Assembly (NCBI GenBank): GCA_025963345.1
Contig: JAOPUS010000019.1
Location: forward strand, 1-37,663
Length of the DNA: 37,663 bases
Direction: 5' to 3'
From: Blastococcus sp.
GTDB lineage: Bacteria > Actinomycetota > Actinomycetes > Mycobacteriales > Geodermatophilaceae
Shown here: piece by piece, positions 24,300 through 31,575 of the stretch
Position numbering within the stretch: the stretch's first letter is position 1
Layout: every line of letters begins with the position of its first letter
The notes under the pieces: model-generated
The model's database searches: none
Seen by the model: only the letters and a program-made list of their open reading frames with translations
What the model was told of the DNA's origin: nothing
Translations under genes and position numbers: made by a program

Positions 24300-24725
24300 G
24301 TCCTGTCAACTGACGTCCGCCGTCGTTGGCGGCTGCTCGTCCCGGCGGTCGTCGCCGTCCTGCTCCTGAGCGGGCTCGGCTGGTACTGGTTCGTGAGACC
24401 TGGTGCAGGACGTCGTGCGGATGACGGTCGTCAACGACAGCGGCGACGTGCACCCGATGCACCTGCACCTGCACGGGCACCACGCAGCCGTCCTGTCCCG
24501 GGACGGCGTCCCTTGGACCGGCAGTCCGTGGCGGGTCGACTCGCTCGACGTCGCCGACGGCGAGACCTACGAGATCGCCTTCGTCGCGGACAACCCGGGC
24601 ATCTGGAGATGGACCACTGCCACAATCTCGAGCACGCTCAGTACGGTCTCGTGGCGCACCTGGCCCATGCCGGCGTCAGCGAGCCCTACCGGGTCGGCGG
24701 CGGAACGGCCAACGAGCCGGAGTGA
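24300..24725 (+). pseudogene. Multicopper oxidase remnant: TM anchor joined to the last cupredoxin domain
   Basis: Frame 3 from 24300 encodes a membrane anchor (RRRWRLLVPAVVAVLLLSGL). From 24403 frame 1 takes over with the last cupredoxin domain: DVVRMTVVNDSGDVHPMHLH, then GHHAAVLSRDGVPWTGSPWR and VDSLDVADGETYEIAFVADN. At about 24606 two extra bases move the homology back to frame 3 for MDHCHNLEHAQYGLVAHLAH and the TAG-side end at 24725. The HCHxxxH motif is the trinuclear/type 1 copper site. Domains 1 and 2 are absent. The first copper motif reads HPMHLHLHGH, with an apparent 6-base duplication (CTGCAC) relative to the normal HPMHLHGH. The gene is clearly non-functional as written. Its end overlaps the converging TetR gene. 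Confidence 0.75.
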
Positions 24726-25354
24726 CCCGTCCCGGACGGCGGAGGCCCGACGTCGACGGCGGCGTGCAGGAGCGCCTGGGCGGACCAGCGCATCAGCGCG
24801 AGGGCCTCGTCCCGCGGCAACGCGGCGACGTCGGTGAGCCAGACGAGGGCCTCGATCCCCGTGGCACTGCGGACGGCGAGGGCGAGCCGGTGCACCTGGT
24901 CGTCGGTGAGCCGGTCGCGGAGCGGCTCCAGGGCCTCCTCGATCCACCCGATGGCCCGGCCCTGACGCAGGGGCAACGCGGCCCGCTCGGCGTCCGGCAG
25001 TTCCAGGGAGAGCCGCAACATCGTGCGCTGCTGCTGCTCGGTGTCGCTGATGAGCTCGGTGAACCGCTCGACGACGTCCTGCAACCGCTCCCCCGGGTCG
25101 TTCGAGACGTCGGGCGACAGCAGGGAGGAAGCCACCGTTTCGGGGTGGGCCGCCACGAGCAGCGACCGCTGATTCGGGAAGTACCGGTAGGCCGTGGTCC
25201 TCGAGATGCCGGCCCGCTCCGCGGCGTGCTCCACCGTCGGCGCCGTCCCCAGCGTCACCAACTCGCGGGCCGCGTCGATCAGCGCCTGCCGGGTGCGCTG
25301 CTTCTGCCGCCATCTGCCGGTCGACATGCCGGTCTCGGTTGACACGCCGCTCAC
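24686..25354 (-). CDS. TetR/AcrR-family transcriptional regulator (divergent from cupin)
   Basis: A repressor of about 222 residues. The N-terminal HTH reads RWRQKQRTRQALIDAARELV, then APTVEHAAERAGISRTTAYR and YFPNQRSLLVAA, the standard TetR DNA-binding domain. The C-terminal ligand domain (about residues 80-205) is helical, with TEQQQRTMLRLSLELPDAER and ATGIEALVWLTDVAALPRDE, a pattern common in TetR proteins next to small-molecule enzymes. Start uncertain: GTG 25354, GTG 25345 or ATG 25327 all precede the HTH. I list the first because AAGGA lies upstream of it. It is divergent from a cupin gene, with a perfect palindrome between them that probably is its operator. Its 3' end overlaps the multicopper oxidase remnant. 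Confidence 0.88.
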   Translation of the reverse strand: MSGVSTETGMSTGRWRQKQRTRQALIDAARELVTLGTAPTVEHAAERAGISRTTAYRYFPNQRSLLVAAHPETVASSLLSPDVSNDPGERLQDVVERFTELISDTEQQQRTMLRLSLELPDAERAALPLRQGRAIGWIEEALEPLRDRLTDDQVHRLALAVRSATGIEALVWLTDVAALPRDEALALMRWSAQALLHAAVDVGPPPSGTGHSGSLAVPPPTR

Positions 25355-25372
25355 GGTACTGGAGTGTCCTTC

Positions 25373-25390
25373 ATGGGATATTAGTCCCAT
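25373..25390. promoter_or_regulatory. TetR operator candidate between tetR and cupin genes
   Basis: ATGGGA (25373-25378) and TCCCAT (25385-25390) are perfect arms around TATTAG. The AT-rich core overlaps a likely -10 region and lies 19 bases before the TetR start and 28 before the cupin start. Binding here would block both promoters. Confidence 0.65.
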
Positions 25391-25417
25391 AAAGGGTGGG
25401 TGACAGGAGGCCCGGCG

Positions 25418-25909
25418 ATGACAGGTTCCGCAACGCTCCCGGCGATGGTCCGGGCGGCTGGAGACGGGCCCGAGCGGTGGTTCTACGGCGGCGGTGTACA
25501 CACCTGGCTGGCCACCGCGGAGGAGACCGGGGGCGCGTTCCTGCTCTTCGAGGACGCGATGGACGCGGGCAAGAGGACGCCGCTGCACACCCATCCCGAG
25601 GCGGACGAGACGATGTACGTGCTGCACGGCGAGATCATCATGCACCTGGACGGCACCGACGAGCGCATCCGCGCCGGGGGTCTGGTCGTCGCTCCGCGCG
25701 GCCTGCCCCACGCATTCCTGGTCACCGCGGACGACACCCGGCTGCTCTGCCTGCAGACCCCGGGGTGCTGCCAGTCCTTCTACTTCGGGGCCAGCGAACC
25801 GCTCACGCCGGAGACGATCCGGGCCGTGGACTTCGACCGGATCCGGGCGTCCGGCGCCGCGAACGGCGGCATCGAGATCCTCGGCCCGCCACCGTTCCCT
25901 CAGTCCTAG
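25418..25909 (+). CDS. Cupin-domain protein (quercetin 2,3-dioxygenase-like)
   Basis: This 163-residue single-domain cupin has cupin motif 1 as RTPLHTHPEADETMYVLHGE, with the His-x-His...Glu metal ligands (about residues 60-75). Motif 2 is GGLVVAPRGLPHAFLVT, with a further His. Relatives are often labelled quercetin 2,3-dioxygenase-like or pirin-like, but few have been tested. ATG 25418 has AGGAGG seven bases upstream, a textbook site; GTG 25400 would overlap it. The gene is divergent from a TetR repressor with a palindromic operator between them, so expression is probably induced by a small aromatic or flavonoid-like ligand. The C-terminal CLQTPGCCQSFYFGAS contains a Cys pair of unknown role. 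Confidence 0.86.
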   Translation: MTGSATLPAMVRAAGDGPERWFYGGGVHTWLATAEETGGAFLLFEDAMDAGKRTPLHTHPEADETMYVLHGEIIMHLDGTDERIRAGGLVVAPRGLPHAFLVTADDTRLLCLQTPGCCQSFYFGASEPLTPETIRAVDFDRIRASGAANGGIEILGPPPFPQS

Positions 25910-25923
25910 CGACACCCCCCGAC

Positions 25924-25966
25924 GGTCACCCGGGTCACACGGGCAACGTCACCACCCCGGGTGACC
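25924..25966. terminator. Hairpin downstream of cupin gene
   Basis: GGTCACCCGGG (25924-25934) pairs perfectly with CCCGGGTGACC (25956-25966) across a 21-base loop, starting 14 bases after the cupin stop. It is probably a terminator. It precedes the next plus-strand gene by about 50 bases. Confidence 0.55.
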
Positions 25967-26016
25967 GCGCCGGCCGTGTTCGACGATCCGGGCCTCATCC
26001 GGTGGTAGAACGCGGC

Positions 26017-26712
26017 GTGCCTGCGAACCCGGCGCGGAAGGAACGGCGCGGCGAGGCCCGGCTGCCGGCCGCACTCGCCGTCCTGGCCGCCATCGCCCTC
26101 TACGCCTTGCTGCCCGAGACCCTCCTGGTGGTGCCCCGCTTCGTCATCCCCGGGCTCGGTCTCCTGCTGCTGGTGGCCCTCGTCGTGGTCAACCCCCGAC
26201 GGCTCACCCGCCAGACGCGGCTCTCCCGGGTCGCCTCGCTCGGCCTCGTCGCCCTCATCGGCCTGGCGAACACCGTCGCCCTCGTCCTGCTGCTGCGCGC
26301 CCTGCTGGCCAGTGAGGTGCAGGACGGCCGGGCGTTGCTCACGGCGGCGCTGCAGGTGTGGTTGACGAACGTGATCGTGTTCGGCCTGGCCTTCTGGGAG
26401 CTGGACCGGGGCGGCCCGGTCGCCCGCACCCAGAAGCCGCGCGAACAGCTGAATCCCGCGGATTTCCGGTTCGCGCAGGACGAGGACCACGACACCGTCC
26501 ACGAGGTCGCCGTCGGCTCCAGCAAGCTGGCGGACTGGGTGCCCGCCCTGCACGACTACCTCTACGTCTCGCTCACGAACTCCAGCGCGTTCAGCCCCAC
26601 CGACACGATGCCGCTCACCGGCCGCGCGAAACTGCTCATGGGCCTGGAGTCCTCGAGCGCGCTGATCGTGTCGGTACTCGTCATCTCACGGGGCGTCGGC
26701 ATCCTGCAGTAG
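26017..26712 (+). CDS. DUF1345-like integral membrane protein
   Basis: An integral membrane protein of about 231 residues with five or so TM segments. The C-terminal half carries the family pattern: LLTAALQVWLTNVIVFGLAF, then WELDRGGPVAR, FRFAQDED, DWVPALHDYLYVSLTNSSAF and SPTDTMPLTGRAKLLMGLES, with a final TM helix ending SRGVGILQ. The 'WELDRGGP' and 'AFSPTDTMPLT' strings are the family hallmarks; function unknown. The start is not certain: GTG 26017 is chosen, GTG 26002 is also in frame, and neither has a clear ribosome site. It is alone on plus, between a terminator-like hairpin and a gene remnant. Confidence 0.8.
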   Translation: MPANPARKERRGEARLPAALAVLAAIALYALLPETLLVVPRFVIPGLGLLLLVALVVVNPRRLTRQTRLSRVASLGLVALIGLANTVALVLLLRALLASEVQDGRALLTAALQVWLTNVIVFGLAFWELDRGGPVARTQKPREQLNPADFRFAQDEDHDTVHEVAVGSSKLADWVPALHDYLYVSLTNSSAFSPTDTMPLTGRAKLLMGLESSSALIVSVLVISRGVGILQ

Positions 26713-26780
26713 CGCTGTCACACCTGCACCCCGGCGCGAGGCATGGGCCTACCGTGCCCGCTGACTCACCCGTCTCCGCC

Positions 26781-27013
26781 GTGCACCGGGTCCGGATGAT
26801 CACGGGCAAGGACGGCGATCCGCTCGAGAGGTCGAGCTGCTCACCGAGTCGCTGATCAACAACGACGGCGTCCTGCGTGGAACAACGTGATCAAGCACGT
26901 CCCCGCCGAGTCCGTACTGAAGCTCGAGATCGGTGACCGCATCCGGCTCACCGCCGGCGACTTCGAGCGTCGCGACGGCCTTCCTCGCCGACCTCGAGCG
27001 GACATTCCTCTAG
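26781..27013 (+). pseudogene. Small gene remnant with three frameshifts
   Basis: Four collinear protein-like segments in changing frames. From GTG 26781 frame 3 reads VRMITGKDGDPLE. From 26831 frame 2 reads VELLTESLINNDGVLRG. From 26881 frame 1 reads NNVIKHVPAESVLKLEIGDR, then IRLTAGDFER. From 26972 frame 2 reads ATAFLADLERTFL, ending at TAG 27011-27013. Joined, they give one coherent protein of about 75 residues. I have seen similar sequences in actinobacterial hypothetical proteins but cannot name the family. Three frame changes in 230 bases make a working gene very unlikely. The stop shares CTAG with the converging LURP-one-like gene. Confidence 0.6.
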
Positions 27014-27627
27014 CGGCTCTGCAGCGCGTCGAGCGCGACGGCCATGCAGGCCGCGACGCGGAAGTCCAGGCGCGGATCGGGGACGGTCACCTCGTAACGG
27101 TCCCGAATGGCCTTCTGCCGTTCGCTGACCAGCACCGTCTGTCCGGTCTCGGTGTCGACGAAGTCGAAGTGGAAGATGAACGGCACCCAGATGTCGCCGA
27201 TGTAAGGGATGAAGTCCCAGATCCGACGGAGGATGGCGATCACCGGGCGCCGTTCACGGCCGACGGCATTGATCCCGGGCGCCGACAGGTTCCAGGTCGA
27301 GCGCAGCAGGCTGGCGCCGAAGGCCTTGCTGAAGCAGCCGAGCACCTGGCCGTTCTCGTCGTACACGTCGTGCTCGGCGTGGACGTCGAGCCGCTGCCGC
27401 GCCTTGAAGGAGAACACCCGGCGGCTCTTGGACTCGTCGGCGAAGAAGATCACTTCTTCCTTGAGCTTCATCCGCTTCTGCTCGGCCAGCGCCATCAGCT
27501 GGCCTTCGCTGCCGTCGGGGTTCGCAGCACGGATCTCGTACCGGTTGACCATCACGGTGATCCGCTGCTTGACGAAGAACTTGGGCACGACCATCGCGGC
27601 CGGCTGCTGTCCTGAGGGCATGGTCAC
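27010..27627 (-). CDS. LURP-one / scramblase-related family protein
   Basis: A cytoplasmic protein of about 205 residues of the LURP-one-related (tubby-like/scramblase) fold. It has the features MVVPKFFVKQRITVMVNRYE at the N-terminus, KLKEEVIFFADESKSRRVFS, RLDVHAEHDVYDENGQVLGC (the strand pair with an ENGQ turn) and SKAFGASLLRSTWNLSAPG. It ends with TGQTVLVSERQKAIRDRYEV and DPRLDFRVAACMAVALDALQ, which matches the usual C-terminal 'D.R.....A..iAlD'. Biochemical role is not known. GTG 27627 is chosen because GGGAGA lies seven bases upstream; ATG 27621 is only two codons later. It stands on minus, converging on a small decayed gene. Confidence 0.82.
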   Translation of the reverse strand: MTMPSGQQPAAMVVPKFFVKQRITVMVNRYEIRAANPDGSEGQLMALAEQKRMKLKEEVIFFADESKSRRVFSFKARQRLDVHAEHDVYDENGQVLGCFSKAFGASLLRSTWNLSAPGINAVGRERRPVIAILRRIWDFIPYIGDIWVPFIFHFDFVDTETGQTVLVSERQKAIRDRYEVTVPDPRLDFRVAACMAVALDALQSR

Positions 27628-27729
27628 GGCGGTGTCTCCCGTACGGGTCGGCGATGGCAGGACGCCCATCCTGGCGTAAGACCGGGTGCCCGCCACGTTC
27701 CCCACGCGTGACGGGCAGCCCGGACGCCG

Positions 27730-27975
27730 TCAGCTGCCGTGCCGGTGCGCCAGTTCCTCGCCGGTCTGCGCCGGGTAGTCGGCCGCCCGCTCGAAGGGCA
27801 TCTCCGGGTGCTTGCCCGGCGTGTGGTCGACCACCTCCGGGTGCACCTGCTCGTACTCGCTCTCCTCCGCGAGTTCCGCGCCCGTCTCGCTCGGGTAGTC
27901 CGACGCGATCTGAGGGGGGTTCAGCCCCGCCTCGTCCTGTGCGTCCGGGTGACCGTTCGTCGAGTCCTGCGCCAT
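27730..27975 (-). CDS. Small acidic protein with an internal repeat
   Basis: An 81-residue, strongly acidic, low-complexity protein with no TM segment or signal. It contains the same motif twice exactly 40 residues apart: DYPSETGAELAEE (from residue 26) and DYPAQTGEELAHR (from residue 66). His, Pro and Glu are abundant between them. ATG 27975 has GAGGAGA six to seven bases upstream, which supports translation. I do not recognise it. Composition suggests an intrinsically disordered or stress-related protein, but that is inference. It lies between LURP-one-like and glutathione peroxidase genes on the same strand. Confidence 0.7.
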   Translation of the reverse strand: MAQDSTNGHPDAQDEAGLNPPQIASDYPSETGAELAEESEYEQVHPEVVDHTPGKHPEMPFERAADYPAQTGEELAHRHGS

Positions 27976-28115
27976 GACCGTCTCCTCTGTCTCGGATGTC
28001 CTCGCGCACCATGCCCACCAGGGGCTTCCGGTAGTCGCCCGGCATCGGCGGCCGACCGGGGCAGGGCTGCCGGCGGGGTGCGCACCGCCAGGCCCCTGCA
28101 GTTAGGGAGTTGCGG

Positions 28116-28652
28116 TCAGGCGAGCAGGGCGTCGAGGTCGGCCCGGATCTCCTCGGGCGTCACAGTGGGCTCGTAGCGGCGGACCACCTCGCCGTCGGGC
28201 GCGATGAGGAACTTGGTGAAGTTCCACTTGACGTCGTCCGTGCCGACCATCTCCGGCCGGTTGGTGCTGATGTGCTCCCACAGCCGGCCGGAGTCGGGCC
28301 CGAAGTCCCCAGGCGCCTCGGCGCGCAGGTAGGCGAACAACGGCTCGGCATCGGGACCGTTGACGTCGACCTTCTTCAGCACCGGGAAGGTGACGTCGTA
28401 GCTCACCGAGCAGAAGTCCTGGATCTCGGCGTCGGTGCCCGGCTCCTGCTCGCCGAACTGGTTGCAGGGGAACCCGAGGATCTCCAGGCCCCGTTCCCGG
28501 GACTCCCGGTAGAGCGCCTCCAGGCCCTCGTACTGCGGGGTCAGCCCGCACTTGCTGGCCACGTTGACCACGAGGACCACGCGGCCCTCGTAGTCGCGCA
28601 GCGACCGGTCGGTGCCATCGGCGGTGGTCACCGTGAAGTCATGGGCGTTCAT
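28116..28652 (-). CDS. Glutathione peroxidase family thiol peroxidase
   Basis: A 178-residue peroxidase that reduces hydrogen and organic peroxides. The peroxidatic residue is cysteine (NVASKCGLTPQYEGL, Cys35), not selenocysteine. The second motif LGFPCNQFGEQEPG contains the Gln and a resolving-type Cys, and WNFTKFLIAPDGEVVRRY holds the conserved Trp/Asn. Actinobacteria lack glutathione, so such enzymes normally use thioredoxin or mycothiol-linked systems. ATG 28652, about 155 bases from the divergent nitroreductase start. Complete length for the family (160-185 residues). It adds to the peroxide defences here with the catalase. Confidence 0.93.
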   Translation of the reverse strand: MNAHDFTVTTADGTDRSLRDYEGRVVLVVNVASKCGLTPQYEGLEALYRESRERGLEILGFPCNQFGEQEPGTDAEIQDFCSVSYDVTFPVLKKVDVNGPDAEPLFAYLRAEAPGDFGPDSGRLWEHISTNRPEMVGTDDVKWNFTKFLIAPDGEVVRRYEPTVTPEEIRADLDALLA

Positions 28653-28769
28653 GCGCGGGTCCTCTCGGCGGAGCGAGTTGTGGCGGAACGACGGGCAACG
28701 GCCGGAGGTTATCCCGGCACCCTTCCGGTAACCATGTCCGCAGGCCCGTTCTTCCGGCTATGGTCGGGA

Positions 28770-28791
28770 CGGTGGGCGGAATCGCCCACCG
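28770..28791 (+). promoter_or_regulatory. Leader hairpin just before the nitroreductase ribosome site
   Basis: CGGTGGGCG (28770-28778) pairs with CGCCCACCG (28783-28791) around a GAAT loop, ending three bases before the GAGGAGG ribosome site (about 28795-28801). It could be a protein-binding operator or a leader structure affecting translation of the gene starting at 28807. Confidence 0.45.
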
Positions 28792-28806
28792 CCGAGGAGG
28801 CCCACT

Positions 28807-29427
28807 GTGGAATACCGCCTGGAGGGACTGCCGCCGCTTCAGGAGCTGGACCCTGACGGCCGCGAACTCCTGTTCAAGGGCGGGCGCACGGTCTACGCGT
28901 TCGACGGCCGCCCCGTACCCGTCGAGACCCTGCAGTCCATCTGGGAGCTGGCCCGCTGGGGCCCGACGTCGGCGAACTCGCAGCCGCTCCGGGTCGTGTT
29001 CGTGAGCTCGCCGGAGGGCCGCCAGCGCCTCGCCGACACGGTGAACCGGGGCAACCGGGGCAAGGTGCTCTCCGCGGGAGCCACCGCGCTGCTCGCCACC
29101 GACGACCGCTTCCACGAGCACATGCCGACGGTCATGCCGCTGCGCCCGGACTTCCGGGAGCTGTGGGAGGAGGACGTCGAGACCCGTTCCGAGATCGGGC
29201 GGCTCAGCGCCGCGCTGCAGGCCGGCTACCTCATCCTGGCGGTGCGGGCCCACGGGCTGGCCGCCGGGCCGTTCTCCGGCTTCGACCCGGACGAGATCAC
29301 CGCCGAGTTCATGCCCGACACCGGCTGGCGGGCGTTCATGGGGATCAACATCGGCTACCCGGCGTCCGAGGCCGCCCTCCCCCGGCTTCCCCGCATGGAC
29401 GTCGACGACGTCGTCCGCTGGGCGTGA
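28807..29427 (+). CDS. Nitroreductase-family protein (RutE-like)
   Basis: A 206-residue FMN-dependent oxidoreductase of the nitroreductase fold, similar to RutE-type malonic semialdehyde reductases. It shows WELARWGPTSANSQPLRVVF (FMN phosphate region), GKVLSAGATALLATDDRFHE, then LSAALQAGYLILAVRAHGLA, AGPFSGFDPDEI (typical RutE string) and AFMGINIGYPASEAALPRLPR. RutE acts in pyrimidine degradation, but no other rut gene is present, so the true substrate may differ. GTG 28807 has GAGGAGG about six bases upstream. The stop overlaps the next gene in a GTGA, so the two are coupled. Confidence 0.88.
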   Translation: MEYRLEGLPPLQELDPDGRELLFKGGRTVYAFDGRPVPVETLQSIWELARWGPTSANSQPLRVVFVSSPEGRQRLADTVNRGNRGKVLSAGATALLATDDRFHEHMPTVMPLRPDFRELWEEDVETRSEIGRLSAALQAGYLILAVRAHGLAAGPFSGFDPDEITAEFMPDTGWRAFMGINIGYPASEAALPRLPRMDVDDVVRWA

Positions 29428-29900
29428 CGGTGCCCGAGTCGAACGCCGCGGCCGACCCCACCGCCAACAAGGACCTCGTCCAGCGGTGGTTCGCCCTGGG
29501 GCTGTCCACTCCCGAGGCCCTCGAACTGGTCCGCGACGACGTGCGCTGGCATCTGCCACCGGCCCTCGCGGCGCTGTTGAAGGATGACGTCGGCGCGGCC
29601 GAAGGGCAGGACGGGCTGCGCTGGGTGACGCGCATGAGCGACGCGGTGTACTCCGAGCGGCGCCCGTCCGAGGTCGACTTCCTCATCGCCGACGGCGACT
29701 GGGTCGTGATGCAGATGGTGGTGAACTCCCGGCTGCACACCGGCGACTACCGCAACCGGTACTGCTTCACCATCCGCTGCGAGCAGGGCCGGATCGCCGA
29801 GATCTACGAGCACCTGGACTCGCTGCACTTCTTCCGCACGGCGCTCGACCCGCCGCAGGCGCTGTCCGGCGTCCGCGAGCGCATCGACAACTCGACGTGA
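29424..29900 (+). CDS. SnoaL-like / NTF2-fold protein
   Basis: A 158-residue protein of the NTF2-like superfamily. It begins at GTG 29424, overlapping the nitroreductase stop (GTGA); GTG 29430 is another option. It shows ANKDLVQRWFALGLSTPEAL, VRDDVRWHLPPALAALLKDD, EVDFLIADGDWVVMQMVVNS and RYCFTIRCEQGRIAEIYEHL, ending DSLHFFRTALD. These match the SnoaL-like class of cyclases, isomerases and ligand-binding proteins. No catalytic assignment is possible. Coupling with the nitroreductase suggests a joint role in processing an aromatic or quinone-like compound (inference). Confidence 0.85.
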   Translation: MTVPESNAAADPTANKDLVQRWFALGLSTPEALELVRDDVRWHLPPALAALLKDDVGAAEGQDGLRWVTRMSDAVYSERRPSEVDFLIADGDWVVMQMVVNSRLHTGDYRNRYCFTIRCEQGRIAEIYEHLDSLHFFRTALDPPQALSGVRERIDNST

Positions 29901-29949
29901 CCGGGGCCCGGCCGGGCAGCTGATCGTCAACGCCAGACGGATCGACACG

Positions 29950-29974
29950 GCCGACGGACGAGGCGTCCGTCGGC
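29950..29974 (+). promoter_or_regulatory. 25-base perfect palindromic hairpin before MFS gene
   Basis: GCCGACGGACG (29950-29960) pairs perfectly over 11 bases with CGTCCGTCGGC (29964-29974) around AGG. It lies 17 bases before the MFS start codon and 50 bases after the NTF2-like stop, with the ribosome site (GGGAGAG) just after it. Possible roles are terminator for the upstream pair, operator for an efflux regulator, or leader structure. Confidence 0.55.
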
Positions 29975-29991
29975 AGACCACGGGAGAGTCC

Positions 29992-31515
29992 ATGCAGGCA
30001 CTGCCGGCCACGGCGCCGGGACCGCGCGCTGCGGCGGACCCGCGAGCTGCCCGCCGCATGGTCGCGGTGCTGGCCTGCGCCACTGTCCTGATCGCACTCA
30101 TGCAGACCATCCTCGTGCCGCTGCTGAGCACGCTTCCCCAGCTGCTCCACACGTCGCCGTCCAACGCGTCCTGGGCAGTGACCTCCACGCTGCTGACGGC
30201 GGCGATCGCCACCCCGATCAGCGGGCGGCTCGGCGACATGTTCGGCAAGCGCCGGGTGCTGCTCGCATGCCTGGTGCTGCTGACGCTCGGCTCGATCGTC
30301 GTCGCCCTCACGTCGCAGATCGGCTGGGTCGTCCTCGGCCGGTCGCTGCAGGGGGCGGCCTCGAGCATCCTGCCGCTGTCGATCGCGATCCTGCGCGAGG
30401 AGCTCCCGCGCGACCGGGTCCCCGGGGGCGTGGCACTGATCAGCGCCACCCTCGGCGTAGGCAGTTCGCTCGGGCTGCCCGTGGCCTCGGTGGTCGCCCA
30501 GAACCTCGACTGGCACTGGATCTTCGCCGGCACCGCCGTCCTCGGCGCCGCGGCGTTCGTGGCGGTGCTGCGGGTCGTCCCCGCGTCCCGCATCCGCACG
30601 CCGGGGCGGTTCGACTTCCTGGGCGCGCTCGGCCTGACCGTGGGCCTGCTGTTCCTGCTGCTGGTCGTCAGCAAGGGCCGGTCGTGGGGGTGGACCAGCC
30701 CGCTGGTGCTCGGGCTCGGCGTCGTCGGCGTGCTCGTTCTGGTCACCTGGGCCTGGTACCAGGCAACCCTGCGGGAACCCCTCGTGGACGTCCGCGTCTC
30801 GGCCCGACGACCGGTGCTGCTCACCAACCTCGCGTCGGTCATGGCCGGCTTCGCGATGATGGCGACCGGCCTCGTCCCGCCGCAGATCCTGCAGGCGCCC
30901 ACCGGGACCGGCTACGGGCTGGGGCAGAGCATGGTGGCCGCGGGACTGTGTCTGGCACCGGCCGGCGTCGTCCAGATGCTGCTGTCCCCCGTCGCCGGCC
31001 GGATCGTCGTGCGGTTCGGCGCCCGGGTCACCCTGGTGCTCGGCCTGGCCACGATCACGGTGGGGTTCGGAGCCGCACTGCTGACCATGTCGGCCGTCTG
31101 GGGCATCGTCGTCTCCTCGCTGATCAACGGCGTGGGCATCGGGCTGTCGTTCGCCGCCATGCCGGTGCTGATCATGAGCGCGGTCCCGGTCAGCGAGTCA
31201 GCCGCTGCGAACGGGCTCAACACCCTGGCCCGCGCGGTCGGCGCCTCGGTGTCCAGCGCCATCGTGGGCCTGGTGCTGGCGAGCCTGACGATCGACCTCG
31301 GCGGCATCGCCCTGCCGACCCGCACGGCGTTCCAGGTGACCCTGCTCATCGGGGCGCTCGGCGGCCTGCTCGGCGTGGCCCTGGCCCTGTTCATCCCCCG
31401 CCCGCTCCCCGGCGGCGACGAGATCCCGGACGCCGCTCCCCCGGTCACCGAGCCCGCCCCGGCCCCGACGTCCAGCGAGCCGCTGACCGGTCGGGTCTAC
31501 CCGTCCACGCCCTGA
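29992..31515 (+). CDS. MFS drug-efflux transporter, 14 TM (DHA2 family)
   Basis: A 507-residue proton-driven efflux pump of the EmrB/QacA type. I count 14 hydrophobic segments. Motif A is GRLGDMFGKRRVLL after TM2. The motif C region follows TM5 (VALISATLGVGSSLGLPVAS). The WHWIFAGTAVLGAAAF segment starts TM6. The Pro-rich acidic tail (PPVTEPAPAPTSSEP) is cytoplasmic. Such pumps export drugs, dyes or biosynthetic products. No adjacent TetR regulator is oriented to it, but a perfect palindrome lies just upstream of its ATG. It follows the nitroreductase/NTF2 pair on the same strand and may export the compound they act on. Confidence 0.93.
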   Translation: MQALPATAPGPRAAADPRAARRMVAVLACATVLIALMQTILVPLLSTLPQLLHTSPSNASWAVTSTLLTAAIATPISGRLGDMFGKRRVLLACLVLLTLGSIVVALTSQIGWVVLGRSLQGAASSILPLSIAILREELPRDRVPGGVALISATLGVGSSLGLPVASVVAQNLDWHWIFAGTAVLGAAAFVAVLRVVPASRIRTPGRFDFLGALGLTVGLLFLLLVVSKGRSWGWTSPLVLGLGVVGVLVLVTWAWYQATLREPLVDVRVSARRPVLLTNLASVMAGFAMMATGLVPPQILQAPTGTGYGLGQSMVAAGLCLAPAGVVQMLLSPVAGRIVVRFGARVTLVLGLATITVGFGAALLTMSAVWGIVVSSLINGVGIGLSFAAMPVLIMSAVPVSESAAANGLNTLARAVGASVSSAIVGLVLASLTIDLGGIALPTRTAFQVTLLIGALGGLLGVALALFIPRPLPGGDEIPDAAPPVTEPAPAPTSSEPLTGRVYPSTP

Positions 31516-31536
31516 CCCACCGCCCATTGACCCCGT

Positions 31537-31553
31537 GACCGGCCGAGCCGGTC
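31537..31553 (+). terminator. Short hairpin after MFS gene
   Basis: GACCGGC (31537-31543) pairs with GCCGGTC (31547-31553) around CGA, 22 bases after the MFS stop and 23 before the next GTG. A weak terminator or attenuator. Confidence 0.4.
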
Positions 31554-31575
31554 CCCGCGCCGAAGGAGTCGCGCC

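Noticed and set aside
28116..28652. Selenocysteine-containing glutathione peroxidase
   Set aside because: The catalytic codon is an ordinary cysteine codon and there is no in-frame TGA.
28807..29427. Assignment to pyrimidine catabolism (rutE) as a pathway gene
   Set aside because: No other rut gene is nearby; only family-level similarity is claimed.
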